DNA from: Microbacterium gorillae
Lineage (GTDB): Bacteria > Actinomycetota > Actinomycetes > Actinomycetales > Microbacteriaceae
DNA: 64,000 nt
Direction of reading: 5' to 3'
Assembly (NCBI RefSeq): GCF_000826185.2
Contig: NZ_LN648875.1
Span: 988,356 to 1,052,355, forward strand
Positions 34,445 to 43,283 of this stretch are shown here, in pieces; the first letter of the stretch is position 1, and the number at the start of each line of letters is the position of its first letter. The notes below the pieces were generated by a model. It saw nothing but the letters and a program-made list of their open reading frames with translations, searched no databases and was not told the DNA's origin. A program made the position numbers and the translations under genes.

Positions 34445-35623
34445 TCAGCGGACGTGCGGCGCCGCGGAGAGCGGGTCCGCCAGGAGCGGTTCGAGAGCGG
34501 CCTCGGCGGCACCGATGAGAAGACGGTCGGCGGCGAGCGCCGCGACGGCCACCGTGAGGTCCTCGCCCGACACCGGCAGACTGCTCCGCACCACGAGCTC
34601 CCGGAAGCGCTCCGGATCCCCGACCAGGGCGGCGAGGTACCCGCCGAGCACGACGGCCGACGGGTTCATCACGTTGACGGCGGACGCGAGGGCCGCGGCC
34701 AGAACACGACGCTGGCGATCGAGCTCCGCCGAGACCGCCGCCGAAGCCGGGTCGGACAGCAGCGCCGCGAGCTCCGCATCGTCGATGTCATCACCGGTCC
34801 GGTCCAGGAGCTCGAGGACATGGCGACGGCTCACCTCGTCCTCGAGGACGGCCGCGGACGTGACGAGGTCATCGCGGTCGGCGGTCGCGACCGCGATGTG
34901 ACCGAACTCGCCGGCGTACCCGCCCGCGCCCTCCAACGGCGCACCGCGACTGATGATGCCGCCGCCGATGCCGCTCGCACCGCCGTTGAGGTAGAGCACA
35001 TCGTCATGCCCGAGCCCGGCGCCGTACCGATGCTCGGCGATCGCGCCGAGCGTCGCGTCATTGGCGACGACGACCGGCAGGTCCACGTGATCGGCGAGGT
35101 TCTCCGCGAGCGGAACGTCCGCCCATCCCAGGTGCGGGGCGAGACGGACGAGGCCGTCCGCAGACCGGACCAGGCCCGGGACCGCCACGCCCACGGACAC
35201 CACGGCGCACGCCGCCAGCGCATCGGCCCGCCACGCGGCCAGTCGTTCACCGACCAGCGCCGTGACCTCATCCGGGGTGGGCACCCGCGACAGCGGGACG
35301 CGCTCGCGCACGCGGATGACGCGGTCCAGACCGACGACGGCCAGTGTGACGGCATCCACCTCCGGGTTGACCGCGATCGTGACGACGTCAGAGGCCGCAG
35401 AGAACACGGGGGACGGTCGGCCGGCGCCGACAGCGGTTTCCGGGTCGCCCTCACGCACGAGACCGGCGCGGCCGAGCTCGGCGGTCAGGGCCCCGACGGT
35501 GGAGCGGTTCAGCCCGGTGAGGGCCGTGAGCGCGGCCCGGGAGCGCGGCCCCTGAACGTGCAGCGCACGCAGGATGCGGGACAGGTTGGATCGCCGAACG
35601 TCTTCGGTCGTCGTGGCGCTCAT
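34445..35623 (-). CDS. ROK-family transcriptional regulator (XylR-like)
   Basis: 392-residue ROK repressor. The N-terminal winged helix-turn-helix (about residues 12-60, SRAALTALTGLNRSTVGALTAEL) is followed by the ROK sugar-kinase-like fold (VANDATLGAIAEHRYG, LNGGASGIGGGI). The usual zinc loop with three Cys after GEFGH is absent: the chain reads GEFGHIAVATADRDDL and has no CxCG. Divergent xylA and xylB make it the probable xylose repressor. ATG 35623 was chosen; a GTG at 35632 is possible. Confidence 0.85.
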   Translation of the reverse strand: MSATTTEDVRRSNLSRILRALHVQGPRSRAALTALTGLNRSTVGALTAELGRAGLVREGDPETAVGAGRPSPVFSAASDVVTIAVNPEVDAVTLAVVGLDRVIRVRERVPLSRVPTPDEVTALVGERLAAWRADALAACAVVSVGVAVPGLVRSADGLVRLAPHLGWADVPLAENLADHVDLPVVVANDATLGAIAEHRYGAGLGHDDVLYLNGGASGIGGGIISRGAPLEGAGGYAGEFGHIAVATADRDDLVTSAAVLEDEVSRRHVLELLDRTGDDIDDAELAALLSDPASAAVSAELDRQRRVLAAALASAVNVMNPSAVVLGGYLAALVGDPERFRELVVRSSLPVSGEDLTVAVAALAADRLLIGAAEAALEPLLADPLSAAPHVR

Positions 35624-35688
35624 CGCGCCCACTCTACTTGTCCGCGCGCCCCGGAATCGGGGTGGACGGATGCGCTCCGATGGAATAG

Positions 35689-35703
35689 GTTGTCAATCAC
35701 AAC
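35689..35703. promoter_or_regulatory. Candidate ROK/XylR operator at the xylA promoter
   Basis: GTTGT-caatc-ACAAC is a perfect 5-bp inverted repeat with a 5-bp spacer, immediately before an AT-rich ATATTAC stretch and 28 bp upstream of the xylA ATG. It lies in the 108-bp gap between the divergent ROK repressor and xylA. Confidence 0.5.
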
Positions 35704-35731
35704 ATATTACTGAACTCGCCGAGGAGGCGCC

Positions 35732-36919
35732 ATGACCACGCCCACCCGAGAAGACCGCTTCTCGTTCGGACTCTGGACCGTCGGCTACACCGGCGCCGAC
35801 CCGTTCGGCGGCCCCACCCGCCCGAACCTCGACGTCGTGCACGCCGTCGAGAAGCTGTCCGAACTGGGAGCCTACGGACTGACCTTCCACGACGACGACC
35901 TCTTCGCCTTCGGATCCAGCGATGCCGAGCGCCAGACGCAGATCGATCGTCTGAAGGGCGCCCTGTCCGACACCGGCCTGATCGTGCCGATGGTCACCAC
36001 GAACCTGTTCAGCGCGCCCGTGTTCAAGGACGGTGGCTTCACCTCGAACGACCGCCAGGTCCGCCGCTTCGCCCTGCGCAAGGTGCTGCGCAACCTCGAC
36101 CTCGCCGCCGAGCTGGGCGCGAAGACCTTCGTCATGTGGGGCGGCCGCGAGGGTGCCGAGTACGACAGCGCGAAGGACGTCCGCGCCGCGCTGGAGCGCT
36201 ATCGCGAGGCCGTCAACCTCCTCGGTCAGTACGTCACCGACAAGGGCTACGACATCCGGTTCGCCATCGAGCCGAAGCCGAACGAGCCGCGCGGCGACAT
36301 TCTGCTGCCGACCGTCGGCCACGCCCTGGCGTTCATCACCTCCCTGGAGCGTCCGGAGCTCGTGGGTGTGAACCCCGAGGTCGGACACGAGCAGATGGCG
36401 GGGCTCAACTTCGCCGCCGGCATCGCCCAGGCCCTGTACCACGGCAAGCTCTTCCACATCGATCTGAACGGCCAGCGCGGCATCAAGTACGACCAGGACC
36501 TCGTGTTCGGTCACGGCGACCTGCACAACGCGTTCGCGCTCGTCGACCTGCTGGAAAACGGCGGCCCGAACGGCGGCCCGGCGTACGACGGTCCGCGGCA
36601 CTTCGACTACAAGCCCTCGCGCACCGAGGACGAGACCGGTGTGTGGGACTCCGCCTCCGCCAACATGCGGACGTACCTGCTGCTGAAGGAGCGCGCCGCC
36701 GCGTTCCGCGCCGACCCGGAGGTGCAGGAAGCCCTGGCCGCCGCGCGCGTGCCGGAGTTGTCGACGCCGACGCTGTCCGACGGGGAGAGCTACGACGACC
36801 TGCTCGCCGACCGCAGCGCGTACGAGGACTTCGACGCCGACGCCTACTTCGGTGGCCACGGCGCGGGCTTCGTGCGGTTGCAGCAGCTCGCCACCGAGCA
36901 CCTCCTCGGCGCCCGCTGA
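35732..36919 (+). CDS. xylA: Xylose isomerase
   Basis: 395-residue class I (actinobacterial-type) xylose isomerase converting D-xylose to D-xylulose. The catalytic His region reads TFHDDDLF; metal-binding segments are [23 protein letters not shown] and [10 protein letters not shown]. The ATG at 35732 has a GGAGG site. xylB follows after 8 bp, so the two are one operon, divergent from the ROK repressor. Confidence 0.96.
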   Translation: MTTPTREDRFSFGLWTVGYTGADPFGGPTRPNLDVVHAVEKLSELGAYGLTFHDDDLFAFGSSDAERQTQIDRLKGALSDTGLIVPMVTTNLFSAPVFKDGGFTSNDRQVRRFALRKVLRNLDLAAELGAKTFVMWGGREGAEYDSAKDVRAALERYREAVNLLGQYVTDKGYDIRFAIEPKPNEPRGDILLPTVGHALAFITSLERPELVGVNPEVGHEQMAGLNFAAGIAQALYHGKLFHIDLNGQRGIKYDQDLVFGHGDLHNAFALVDLLENGGPNGGPAYDGPRHFDYKPSRTEDETGVWDSASANMRTYLLLKERAAAFRADPEVQEALAAARVPELSTPTLSDGESYDDLLADRSAYEDFDADAYFGGHGAGFVRLQQLATEHLLGAR

Positions 36920-36927
36920 GACCGGCC

Positions 36928-38316
36928 ATGGCACACGTTCTCGGCGTCGACTCCTCGACGCAGTCCTGCAAGGTGGTCGTCGTCGACGCCGAGAGCGGAA
37001 CCGTCCTGCGGTCCGGTCGTGCCGCGCATCCGGAGGGCACCGAGGTCGACCCGGAGGCGTGGTGGGTCGCGCTGCAGGCCGCGATCGCGGATGCCGGCGG
37101 GCTCGACGGAATTTCGGCGGTCGCGGTCGGCGGCCAACAGCACGGCATGGTCGCTCTCGACGCGGACGGACACGTCATCCGTCCCGCGCTGCTGTGGAAC
37201 GACACGAGGTCGGCGGCCGCGGCGACCGACCTCGTCTCGGAGGTCGGGGCGTCGGAGTACGCCGCCCGCACCGGCGTCGTACCGGTGGCGTCCTTCACCG
37301 CCACGAAACTGCGCTGGCTGCGGGACGCCGAACCGGACGCCGCCGCCCGCGTCGCCGCCGTCGCGCTCCCCCACGACTGGCTCACCTGGCGCCTGCGTGG
37401 CTACGGACCCGACAACCCCGACCTCGAGGCGCTGACGACGGACCGCTCCGATGCGTCCGGCACGGCGTACTGGGGTCCGGACGGCTACGACCGCGACCTG
37501 CTCACCCGCGCACTCGGACACGACGCGATCCTCCCCCGCGTCCTCGGTCCGCTGGAATCGGCCGGCACCCACGATGGCATCGTCTTCGCGCCCGGCGCCG
37601 GTGACAACGCCGGGGCCGCGCTGGGTCTCGGCGCCCGACCCGGGGACGTGGTCATCTCGCTGGGCACCTCCGGCACCGTCTTCGCCGTCACGGACGAGCC
37701 CATCGCCGATCCGAGCGGGACGGTCGCCGGCTTCGCGGACGCGACCGGACGCATGCTTCCGCTGGTCGCCACACTGAACGCGGCGCGGGTGTTCGACGTC
37801 GTGGCTCAACTGCTCGAGGCGGACCATGACGAGTTCGCACGCCTCGCGCTGAAGGCCTCCCCCGGGGCCGACGGCGTCGTCCTGGTGCCGTGGTTCGAGG
37901 GCGAGCGCACCCCCGATCTGCCCGACGCCCAGGCTTCCCTGTCCGGGCTGACGCTGGCGAACACGACGCGCGCGAACCTCGCACGCGCGGCCATCGAGGG
38001 CGTGCTGTGCGGACTCGCGAACGGGCTCGAGGCGATCCGAACCCTCGGCGTCGCCCCCGAGCGCATCCTGCTGATCGGCGGCGCGGCGGCGAACCCCGCC
38101 GTCAGCGGTATCGCGGCGCAGGTGTTCGACCGAGACGTGGTCGTCCCGGCACCCGCGGAGTACGTCGCCCTCGGCGCCGCGCGTCAGGCCGCGAGCGTGC
38201 TCGCCGGCGCGTGGGTGGAGTGGCCGGTCGACACGAAACGCACCATCGCCGCCGCGACGGTTCCGGACATCCGGGCGCAGTACGACCGCGCCGCGACCCG
38301 CCGCGCCGAGGGCTGA
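36928..38316 (+). CDS. xylB: Xylulokinase
   Basis: 462-residue FGGY-family kinase making xylulose 5-phosphate for the pentose phosphate pathway. It shows the N-terminal phosphate motif [10 protein letters not shown], the catalytic Asp in [22 protein letters not shown] and the C-terminal [10 protein letters not shown]. The ATG 36928 begins 8 bp after the xylA stop. In-frame sequence upstream is the shadow of xylA. Confidence 0.94.
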   Translation: MAHVLGVDSSTQSCKVVVVDAESGTVLRSGRAAHPEGTEVDPEAWWVALQAAIADAGGLDGISAVAVGGQQHGMVALDADGHVIRPALLWNDTRSAAAATDLVSEVGASEYAARTGVVPVASFTATKLRWLRDAEPDAAARVAAVALPHDWLTWRLRGYGPDNPDLEALTTDRSDASGTAYWGPDGYDRDLLTRALGHDAILPRVLGPLESAGTHDGIVFAPGAGDNAGAALGLGARPGDVVISLGTSGTVFAVTDEPIADPSGTVAGFADATGRMLPLVATLNAARVFDVVAQLLEADHDEFARLALKASPGADGVVLVPWFEGERTPDLPDAQASLSGLTLANTTRANLARAAIEGVLCGLANGLEAIRTLGVAPERILLIGGAAANPAVSGIAAQVFDRDVVVPAPAEYVALGAARQAASVLAGAWVEWPVDTKRTIAAATVPDIRAQYDRAATRRAEG

Positions 38317-38371
38317 GAACGCGCCGACCTCGCCGCTCTGGGATCATGGCCGAATTCCCGAAAGGAGAACC

Positions 38372-38824
38372 GTGTCCGCTCTGCGCATCCGGCCCGTGAT
38401 CGGAGCCGAAGACCATCCCGCGCTCGTTGCGATCTGGCGAAACGCGGTCGACGCCACGCATGACTTCCTCGCCGAGGCGGATCGCGACGAGATCGAGAGT
38501 CGGCTGGGATCGGACTACTTTCCCGCCGTGCACCTCTTCGTCGCCGAGCGCGATGGTCACCCGGTCGGCTTCTCCGGGGTGTTGGACGGAACACTGGAAA
38601 TGCTGTTCGTTGACGCGTCCGCGCGTGGCAGCGGCGTCGGCACGGTGCTGCTGACCCACGCGATCGAACACCAGGGTGTCACCACCGTTGATGTCAACGA
38701 GCAGAACGTGGCGGCCGCGGGCTTCTACGCGCACCGCGGGTTCGCGGTCATCGGCCGCAGTGCGACCGACGACGAGGGACGGGCGTATCCGATGCTCCAC
38801 CTCCGACTGCGCGCACCGTCCTGA
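38372..38824 (+). CDS. GNAT acetyltransferase, YjaB-like
   Basis: 150-residue single GNAT domain. The acetyl-CoA loop is ARGSGVGTVLL and the segments IWRNAVDATHDFL, VDVNEQNVAAAGFY and GFAVIGRS match the E. coli YjaB acetyltransferase as I remember it. The start is GTG at 38372 with AAAGGAG upstream. It is probably independent of the xylose operon. Confidence 0.8.
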   Translation: MSALRIRPVIGAEDHPALVAIWRNAVDATHDFLAEADRDEIESRLGSDYFPAVHLFVAERDGHPVGFSGVLDGTLEMLFVDASARGSGVGTVLLTHAIEHQGVTTVDVNEQNVAAAGFYAHRGFAVIGRSATDDEGRAYPMLHLRLRAPS

Positions 38825-38845
38825 ACCTCGGCCGCGCGACGCGGT

Positions 38846-39529
38846 TCAGAGGTGACCCGGGCGGTCCAGCACCGTCGAAGAGACCTCGATGTCGGCGTCA
38901 GTGAGTTCCGCGGTGCAGTACAGCAGGGACAGGGTGTCGTAGCCGTGGGTGCGGTTGTCGCGGATGATGGCGCGATCGTCCGTCGACGGGATCGCGGCCG
39001 TGTCCTGCAGGAGGGCGATCCAGGACTCGGGCCACGGCTCGTCGTCGTCCTCAAGGGTGCGGAAGCGCGGCAGCCACGCCGTGATCCGCGCCGTCGCGGG
39101 GTCATCGAGGTCGTCGTGCGCGATCATGTGCACGCCCGGGTCCACCGGGGTCTCGCGGAGCGTGACACCGTCCCAGCTCACGATGCGGGCACCGGACGGC
39201 GTCGCCTCCAGCAGGTTGAACCCGTGCGTTCGTGGCGCGACGGGCGAGTGTCCGGCGATCGAATCGAGCACGAGAGCACCCCGCGAGCGCACCTCGTGGT
39301 CGGGCAGATCGATGACGTCGGCGCGATTCAGCAGGACGGCGAGGCGCTTGGTCTCCGGATCGAACGCGAGCCAGGCGCCGCCCGCACGCCGGTCGCGGAT
39401 GCCGATGACGCCGGGATGCGTGTCCGGCCACCAGGGACCGAGGTCATCCCACGCGCGAGCGGGGTCCTCGTCACGGACGCAGAGGAGCCTCACACCGGAG
39501 GACATCACGTCGATCACCGCGGTACACAT
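38846..39529 (-). CDS. NRDE-family (TANGO2-like) protein
   Basis: 227-residue protein of the transport and Golgi organisation 2 family. It begins MCTAV, so Cys2 would be the N-terminal nucleophile after Met removal. The motif that gives the family its name (NRDE) reads VRDE here (LCVRDEDPARAWDD), and the WLAFDPETKRLAVLLNRAD and SWDGVTLRETPV segments fit the fold. In eukaryotes TANGO2 is linked to haem or acyl-CoA handling; the bacterial role is unknown. It is divergent from coaBC. Confidence 0.72.
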   Translation of the reverse strand: MCTAVIDVMSSGVRLLCVRDEDPARAWDDLGPWWPDTHPGVIGIRDRRAGGAWLAFDPETKRLAVLLNRADVIDLPDHEVRSRGALVLDSIAGHSPVAPRTHGFNLLEATPSGARIVSWDGVTLRETPVDPGVHMIAHDDLDDPATARITAWLPRFRTLEDDDEPWPESWIALLQDTAAIPSTDDRAIIRDNRTHGYDTLSLLYCTAELTDADIEVSSTVLDRPGHL

Positions 39530-39561
39530 CGCGGGTCAGCCTACTGCGACATCATGGAGCC

Positions 39562-40806
39562 ATGAGCCGACAGCTGAACATCGTCGTGGGTGTGGCCGGC
39601 GGGATCGCCGCTTACAAGACCATCCAGGTGGTGCGCGAACTCGTCCTGGGCGGACACGACGTGCACGTCATCGCGACGGACAGCGCCCTGAAGTTCGTCG
39701 GCGCCCCGACGTGGGAGGCGCTCAGCCGCAACCCGCTCAACACCTCGATCTTCGACGACGTCGCCGCCGTGCGGCACGTGAGCATGGGACAGGAGGCCGA
39801 CGCCATTGTCATCGCCCCGGCCACCGCGAACACGATCGCGAAGCTCGCCGCAGGCATCGCCGACGACCTGCTCGGCACCACGGTGCTCGCGAGCCGCGCG
39901 CCCCTCGTCATCGCTCCGGCCATGCACACCGAGATGTGGTCGCACCCCGCCACCGTGGCCAACATCGCCACGCTCCGCGAGCGCGGCGTGATCATCGTGG
40001 GGCCGGACTCCGGACGCCTCACCGGCGACGACATCGGACCCGGCCGGATGAGTGAGCCGGACGCCATCACGGCCGCCATCATCTCCGCCGCCACGGCACG
40101 CGAGCACGCGGAACCCGCCGCGCGGGACCTCGCCGGACAGCGCATTCTCATCACTGCGGGGGGCACCCGCGAGGCGATCGACCCGGTCCGCTACGTCGCC
40201 AATCACTCCAGCGGCAAGCAGGGTGTCGCGATCGCGCTGGCCGCGCTCCGGCGCGGGGCCGATGTCACGGTGATCGCGGCGAACCTCGACCCCGGACCCG
40301 CGGCCGACCTCCGTGCTGCGGAGATCACCACGGTCCCGGTCACCTCGGCCGCAGATCTCGCCCGCGAGGTGGACCGTCTCGCTCCGGACGCGTCCGTCGT
40401 CGTGATGGCGGCGGCCGTCGCCGACTTCACGCCCGCTGCTCCGGCCGAGAGCAAGATCAAGAAGGGGGACGACGACGGCCTGGACCTGCACCTCGTCCGC
40501 ACGCGCGACGTGCTGGCCGACCTCGTCGCGCACCCCGTCTCCGGACGGCTCGTGGTCGGCTTCGCGGCCGAGACCGCATCCTCGCGTGACGAGCTGGTCG
40601 AACTCGCGCGCGCGAAACTCGCCCGCAAACCCGCGGACCTCCTGGTCGCGAACCGGGTCGGATCCGGACTCGGGTTCGGGACGGACGACAACGCCGCCGT
40701 CCTGCTGTCCAGCACCGGCGAGCTCGTCGCGGAAGTCAGCGGGACCAAGCGCGACGTCGCCGACGCGATCCTCGATCAGCTCGCCGCGCTCCGCCACGGC
40801 GAATGA
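39562..40806 (+). CDS. coaBC: Bifunctional phosphopantothenoylcysteine decarboxylase/synthetase CoaBC
   Basis: 414-residue fusion for two steps of coenzyme A biosynthesis. The N-terminal CoaC flavoprotein domain (about 1-185) starts VVGVAGGIAAYKT and has the APAMHTEMW motif, where the Asn of the common PAMN sequence is His. The C-terminal CoaB domain starts near 192 with ITAGGTREAIDPVRY and NHSSGKQG, and has VLLVANRVGSG-like sequence near the end. The ATG is at 39562. It is a housekeeping anchor, not part of the islands. Confidence 0.93.
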   Translation: MSRQLNIVVGVAGGIAAYKTIQVVRELVLGGHDVHVIATDSALKFVGAPTWEALSRNPLNTSIFDDVAAVRHVSMGQEADAIVIAPATANTIAKLAAGIADDLLGTTVLASRAPLVIAPAMHTEMWSHPATVANIATLRERGVIIVGPDSGRLTGDDIGPGRMSEPDAITAAIISAATAREHAEPAARDLAGQRILITAGGTREAIDPVRYVANHSSGKQGVAIALAALRRGADVTVIAANLDPGPAADLRAAEITTVPVTSAADLAREVDRLAPDASVVVMAAAVADFTPAAPAESKIKKGDDDGLDLHLVRTRDVLADLVAHPVSGRLVVGFAAETASSRDELVELARAKLARKPADLLVANRVGSGLGFGTDDNAAVLLSSTGELVAEVSGTKRDVADAILDQLAALRHGE

Positions 40807-40886
40807 GCGCGAGCGGGCGTCCGCACACCCCCGGGCAGCCCGGATGACGCCCCGTGACGTCATCTGACCGTGCATGACGCACACCC

Positions 40887-40916
40887 TTGAGGTGTCCGGA
40901 ATCGGGTCGCTAGACC
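40887..40916 (+). promoter_or_regulatory. Probable promoter of the thiosulfate transporter operon
   Basis: TTGAGG (40887-40892) and TAGACC (40911-40916) are spaced by 18 bases and would start transcription near 40923, just before the leader hairpin. A perfect TGACGTCA palindrome at 40855-40862 lies 24 bp upstream of the -35 element and may bind a regulator. Confidence 0.4.
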
Positions 40917-40926
40917 GGAAGGCGGA

Positions 40927-40962
40927 CCGTGCCACCTCGGCGCGGAGAACGCGAGGACACGG
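40927..40962 (+). ncRNA. Structured 5' leader sequestering the tsuA ribosome site
   Basis: CCGTG (40927-40931) pairs with CACGG (40958-40962), and inside it CCTCGGCG (40935-40942) pairs with CGCGAGG (40950-40956) with one bulge. The only ribosome-binding GAGG (40953-40956) is in the 3' arm and the stem ends directly at the ATG (40963). The fold would block initiation. This is a candidate translational switch; I do not recognise a known riboswitch class. Confidence 0.45.
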
Positions 40963-42036
40963 ATGGCTCTCACCGGACTGATCATCGGCGGACTACTGGG
41001 CTTCGCCCTCCAGCGCGGCCGCTTCTGCGTGACGGGTGCCTTCCGCGATGTGTGGCTGACGAAGAAGACGCGGTGGCTCACCGCGTTTTTCATCACCATC
41101 GCGGTGCAGTCCGTGGGGATCTTCGCCCTCGCCGCGGCCGGCGTGATCTCGTTGACCGGCGGTGAGTTCCCCTGGCTGGCCGCCATCGTCGGCGGGCTCA
41201 TCTTCGGGTTCGCGATCGTCTTCGCCGGCGGCTGCGCGACTGGCACCTATTACCGCGCCGGCGAGGGCCTGATCGGGTCCTGGATCGCGCTCGTCGGCTA
41301 TGCCGTGACCGCGGCGGTGATGAAGTTCGGTGCGGGCACGCCCGTGACCGAAGGGTTGCGCTCGGTGACCGCGCCCGTCGGCACCCTCTACGAGTTCCTG
41401 GGCATCAACCCCTGGGTCCTCGTGGTCGTGCTCGTCGCCGGCACCGGGATCGCCGTGGGCCGACAGCTCCGCCGCGATGGCGCACTGCCCCGGCCGGTGC
41501 GACTTCCCGCCAAGCACACCGGACTGCGTCACCTCCTCTTCGAGCGCCCCTGGGGAGCCTTCAGCACCGCGGTCGTCGTCGGACTCATCGGCATCATCGC
41601 GTTCCCGCTCTCGTATGCGTCCGGCCGCCCGTCCGGTCTCGGCATCACGACCCCGAGTGCCAACATCGTCGGCTACCTCGTCACCGGGGACATCGCCCTC
41701 ATCGACTGGGGCGTGTGGCTCGTCGTCGGCATCCTGGTCGGCTCGTTCATCGCGGCGAAGGGCTCAGGCGAGTTCCGCCTCCGTGTTCCGGACACCGCGA
41801 CGATCCTGCGGTCCTCGCTCGGCGGCATCCTGATGGGCGTCGGCGCCGCGATCGCGGGCGGCTGCACCATCGGCAACGCGATGGTCGGATCCGCGTCCTT
41901 CACCCTGCAGGGCTGGGTGTCCTTCGCCGCCATGCTGCTCGGCACCGGCATCGCCGTGCCGCTCGTCTTCGGCCGCCGCCGCGCGGCGACCTCCACACCC
42001 GTCACCGTTCCCCGCCAGACCACCCCCGTCGCCTGA
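40963..42036 (+). CDS. tsuA: YeeE/YedE-type sulfur transporter (TsuA-like)
   Basis: 357-residue polytopic membrane protein with two homologous halves, each carrying a Cys-containing GGC motif (FAGGCATGTYYR near residue 88 and IAGGCTIGNAMV near 300). E. coli YeeE (TsuA) takes up thiosulfate through conserved cysteines (established knowledge). A TusA-like gene follows 17 bp downstream, matching the TsuA/TsuB pair. The ATG at 40963 is embedded in the leader hairpin described separately. Confidence 0.85.
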   Translation: MALTGLIIGGLLGFALQRGRFCVTGAFRDVWLTKKTRWLTAFFITIAVQSVGIFALAAAGVISLTGGEFPWLAAIVGGLIFGFAIVFAGGCATGTYYRAGEGLIGSWIALVGYAVTAAVMKFGAGTPVTEGLRSVTAPVGTLYEFLGINPWVLVVVLVAGTGIAVGRQLRRDGALPRPVRLPAKHTGLRHLLFERPWGAFSTAVVVGLIGIIAFPLSYASGRPSGLGITTPSANIVGYLVTGDIALIDWGVWLVVGILVGSFIAAKGSGEFRLRVPDTATILRSSLGGILMGVGAAIAGGCTIGNAMVGSASFTLQGWVSFAAMLLGTGIAVPLVFGRRRAATSTPVTVPRQTTPVA

Positions 42037-42053
42037 AACCGCCAAGGAGAGAT

Positions 42054-42284
42054 ATGACCGTTCACCTGCTCGAGACCGCCGGACAGGTCTGCCCGTTCCC
42101 GCTCGTCGAGGCTCAGGCCGCGATCGCCGAACTGCCCGCCGGAGACGAACTGCGGATCGACTTCGACTGCACCCAGGCGACCGACTCGCTGCCTCGCTGG
42201 GCCGCAGAGGAGGGCTACCCCGTCACCGCTTTCGAGCAGGTCGGCGACGCGTCCTGGACCATCACCGTCCAGAAGCCGGCCTGA
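42054..42284 (+). CDS. tsuB: TusA-family sulfur carrier (TsuB/YeeD-like)
   Basis: 76-residue TusA-fold protein with the sulfur-carrying Cys in GQVCPFPLVEAQ (CPxP motif, Cys13). YeeD/TsuB works with the YeeE transporter in thiosulfate uptake. AAGGAGAG lies upstream of the ATG at 42054. A hairpin terminator follows. Confidence 0.87.
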   Translation: MTVHLLETAGQVCPFPLVEAQAAIAELPAGDELRIDFDCTQATDSLPRWAAEEGYPVTAFEQVGDASWTITVQKPA

Positions 42285-42298
42285 TCGCACCGCGGTTC

Positions 42299-42331
42299 GA
42301 CGCCCCGGGCGCACGCCGCGTTCGGGGCGTC
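42299..42331 (+). terminator. Terminator after the tsuAB pair
   Basis: GACGCCCCG (42299-42307) pairs with CGGGGCGTC (42323-42331) around a 15-nt loop, 14 bp after the tsuB stop. The rest of the gap to the next gene stop (42424) shows nothing recognisable. Confidence 0.6.
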
Positions 42332-42423
42332 CTGCGCGGGCGGCACCGGGTCCCGCTGAGTGGCGTCCAGGGATGTCCGGCGGCGCCGACGAGCAGTTCC
42401 ACCGCGTCGTCTGGTGAGCGCGA

Positions 42424-43209
42424 TCAGCCTCGTCCCCACGCACGCTCGATGAGGTCGGCCGGCGGCCGCGGGAGATCGTCCGGCACACCGCCACCGCGGA
42501 GCAGTGTGCGGGCGAGGTCCGCGACCACAGCCGTCGCCGCCGTCGAGAACCAGCTGCCGACGGAAACGCGGCGCACGCCGACGTCCCGCAACTCGTCGAC
42601 CGACGGCCCACCCGGGAACGCCAGGACGTTGACCGGCCCACCCGCATAGGCGACGAGCCGCTCGATGGTCGGCAGATCGCGCGGTCCGGGGGCGTAGAGA
42701 CAGTCGGCACCGGCCTCGGCGAAGGCCTGCAGCCGGCCGAGGGTCTCGTCCACGCCCGCGAGACCGTACAGCAACCCCTCGCTGCGGGCGGTCACCACGA
42801 TCCCGGACGCTTGCGCGGCCTCCGCCGCCGCCGAAACCCGGTCCCGCGCGAGCAGCGCGTCGTACAGGCCCCGGGCCTTCGGGTCATAGTCCTCGATGGA
42901 GACGCCGGCGGCTCCGACCTCCGCCAGCGCACGGACGGTCGCCGCAACGCCGGCCGGATCGTCGGCGTACCCGTTCTCCGCGTCCACTGCCACCGGGACG
43001 TGCACCGCGGCGACCAGGTCGGTCACGTGCTGGACGAGCTCATCGCGGGTCACGGACTGGTCCCGACGACCGAGCGTCGCGGCGAAGCCGGCGCTCGTGG
43101 TGGCGACGGCAGCGAACCCCAGGGCTTCGAACAGCCGCGCCTCCCCCGCGTCACGCGGGTTGGGCAGGACGAAGGTTCCGGTCCGGTGCAGGTCGCGAAA
43201 GGTGCTCAT
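42424..43209 (-). CDS. Isocitrate lyase/PEP mutase-family protein
   Basis: 261-residue TIM-barrel enzyme of the oxaloacetate decarboxylase/2-methylisocitrate lyase/PEP-mutase superfamily. Segments are VLPNPRDAGEARLFEALGF, the metal-site VAVDAENGYADD and VSIEDYD, and TARSEG. The canonical lyase KKCGH loop is absent, which is typical of the short uncharacterised members. The ATG is at 43209; longer frames cross the next gene. The substrate is unknown. Confidence 0.8.
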   Translation of the reverse strand: MSTFRDLHRTGTFVLPNPRDAGEARLFEALGFAAVATTSAGFAATLGRRDQSVTRDELVQHVTDLVAAVHVPVAVDAENGYADDPAGVAATVRALAEVGAAGVSIEDYDPKARGLYDALLARDRVSAAAEAAQASGIVVTARSEGLLYGLAGVDETLGRLQAFAEAGADCLYAPGPRDLPTIERLVAYAGGPVNVLAFPGGPSVDELRDVGVRRVSVGSWFSTAATAVVADLARTLLRGGGVPDDLPRPPADLIERAWGRG

Positions 43210-43283
43210 GCCCTCACGGTAGGCCCGGCACCGGGCCGGCGCTGGCAGGTATCGGACGCGACCGAGCGGGCCCGCCGCGGGAG

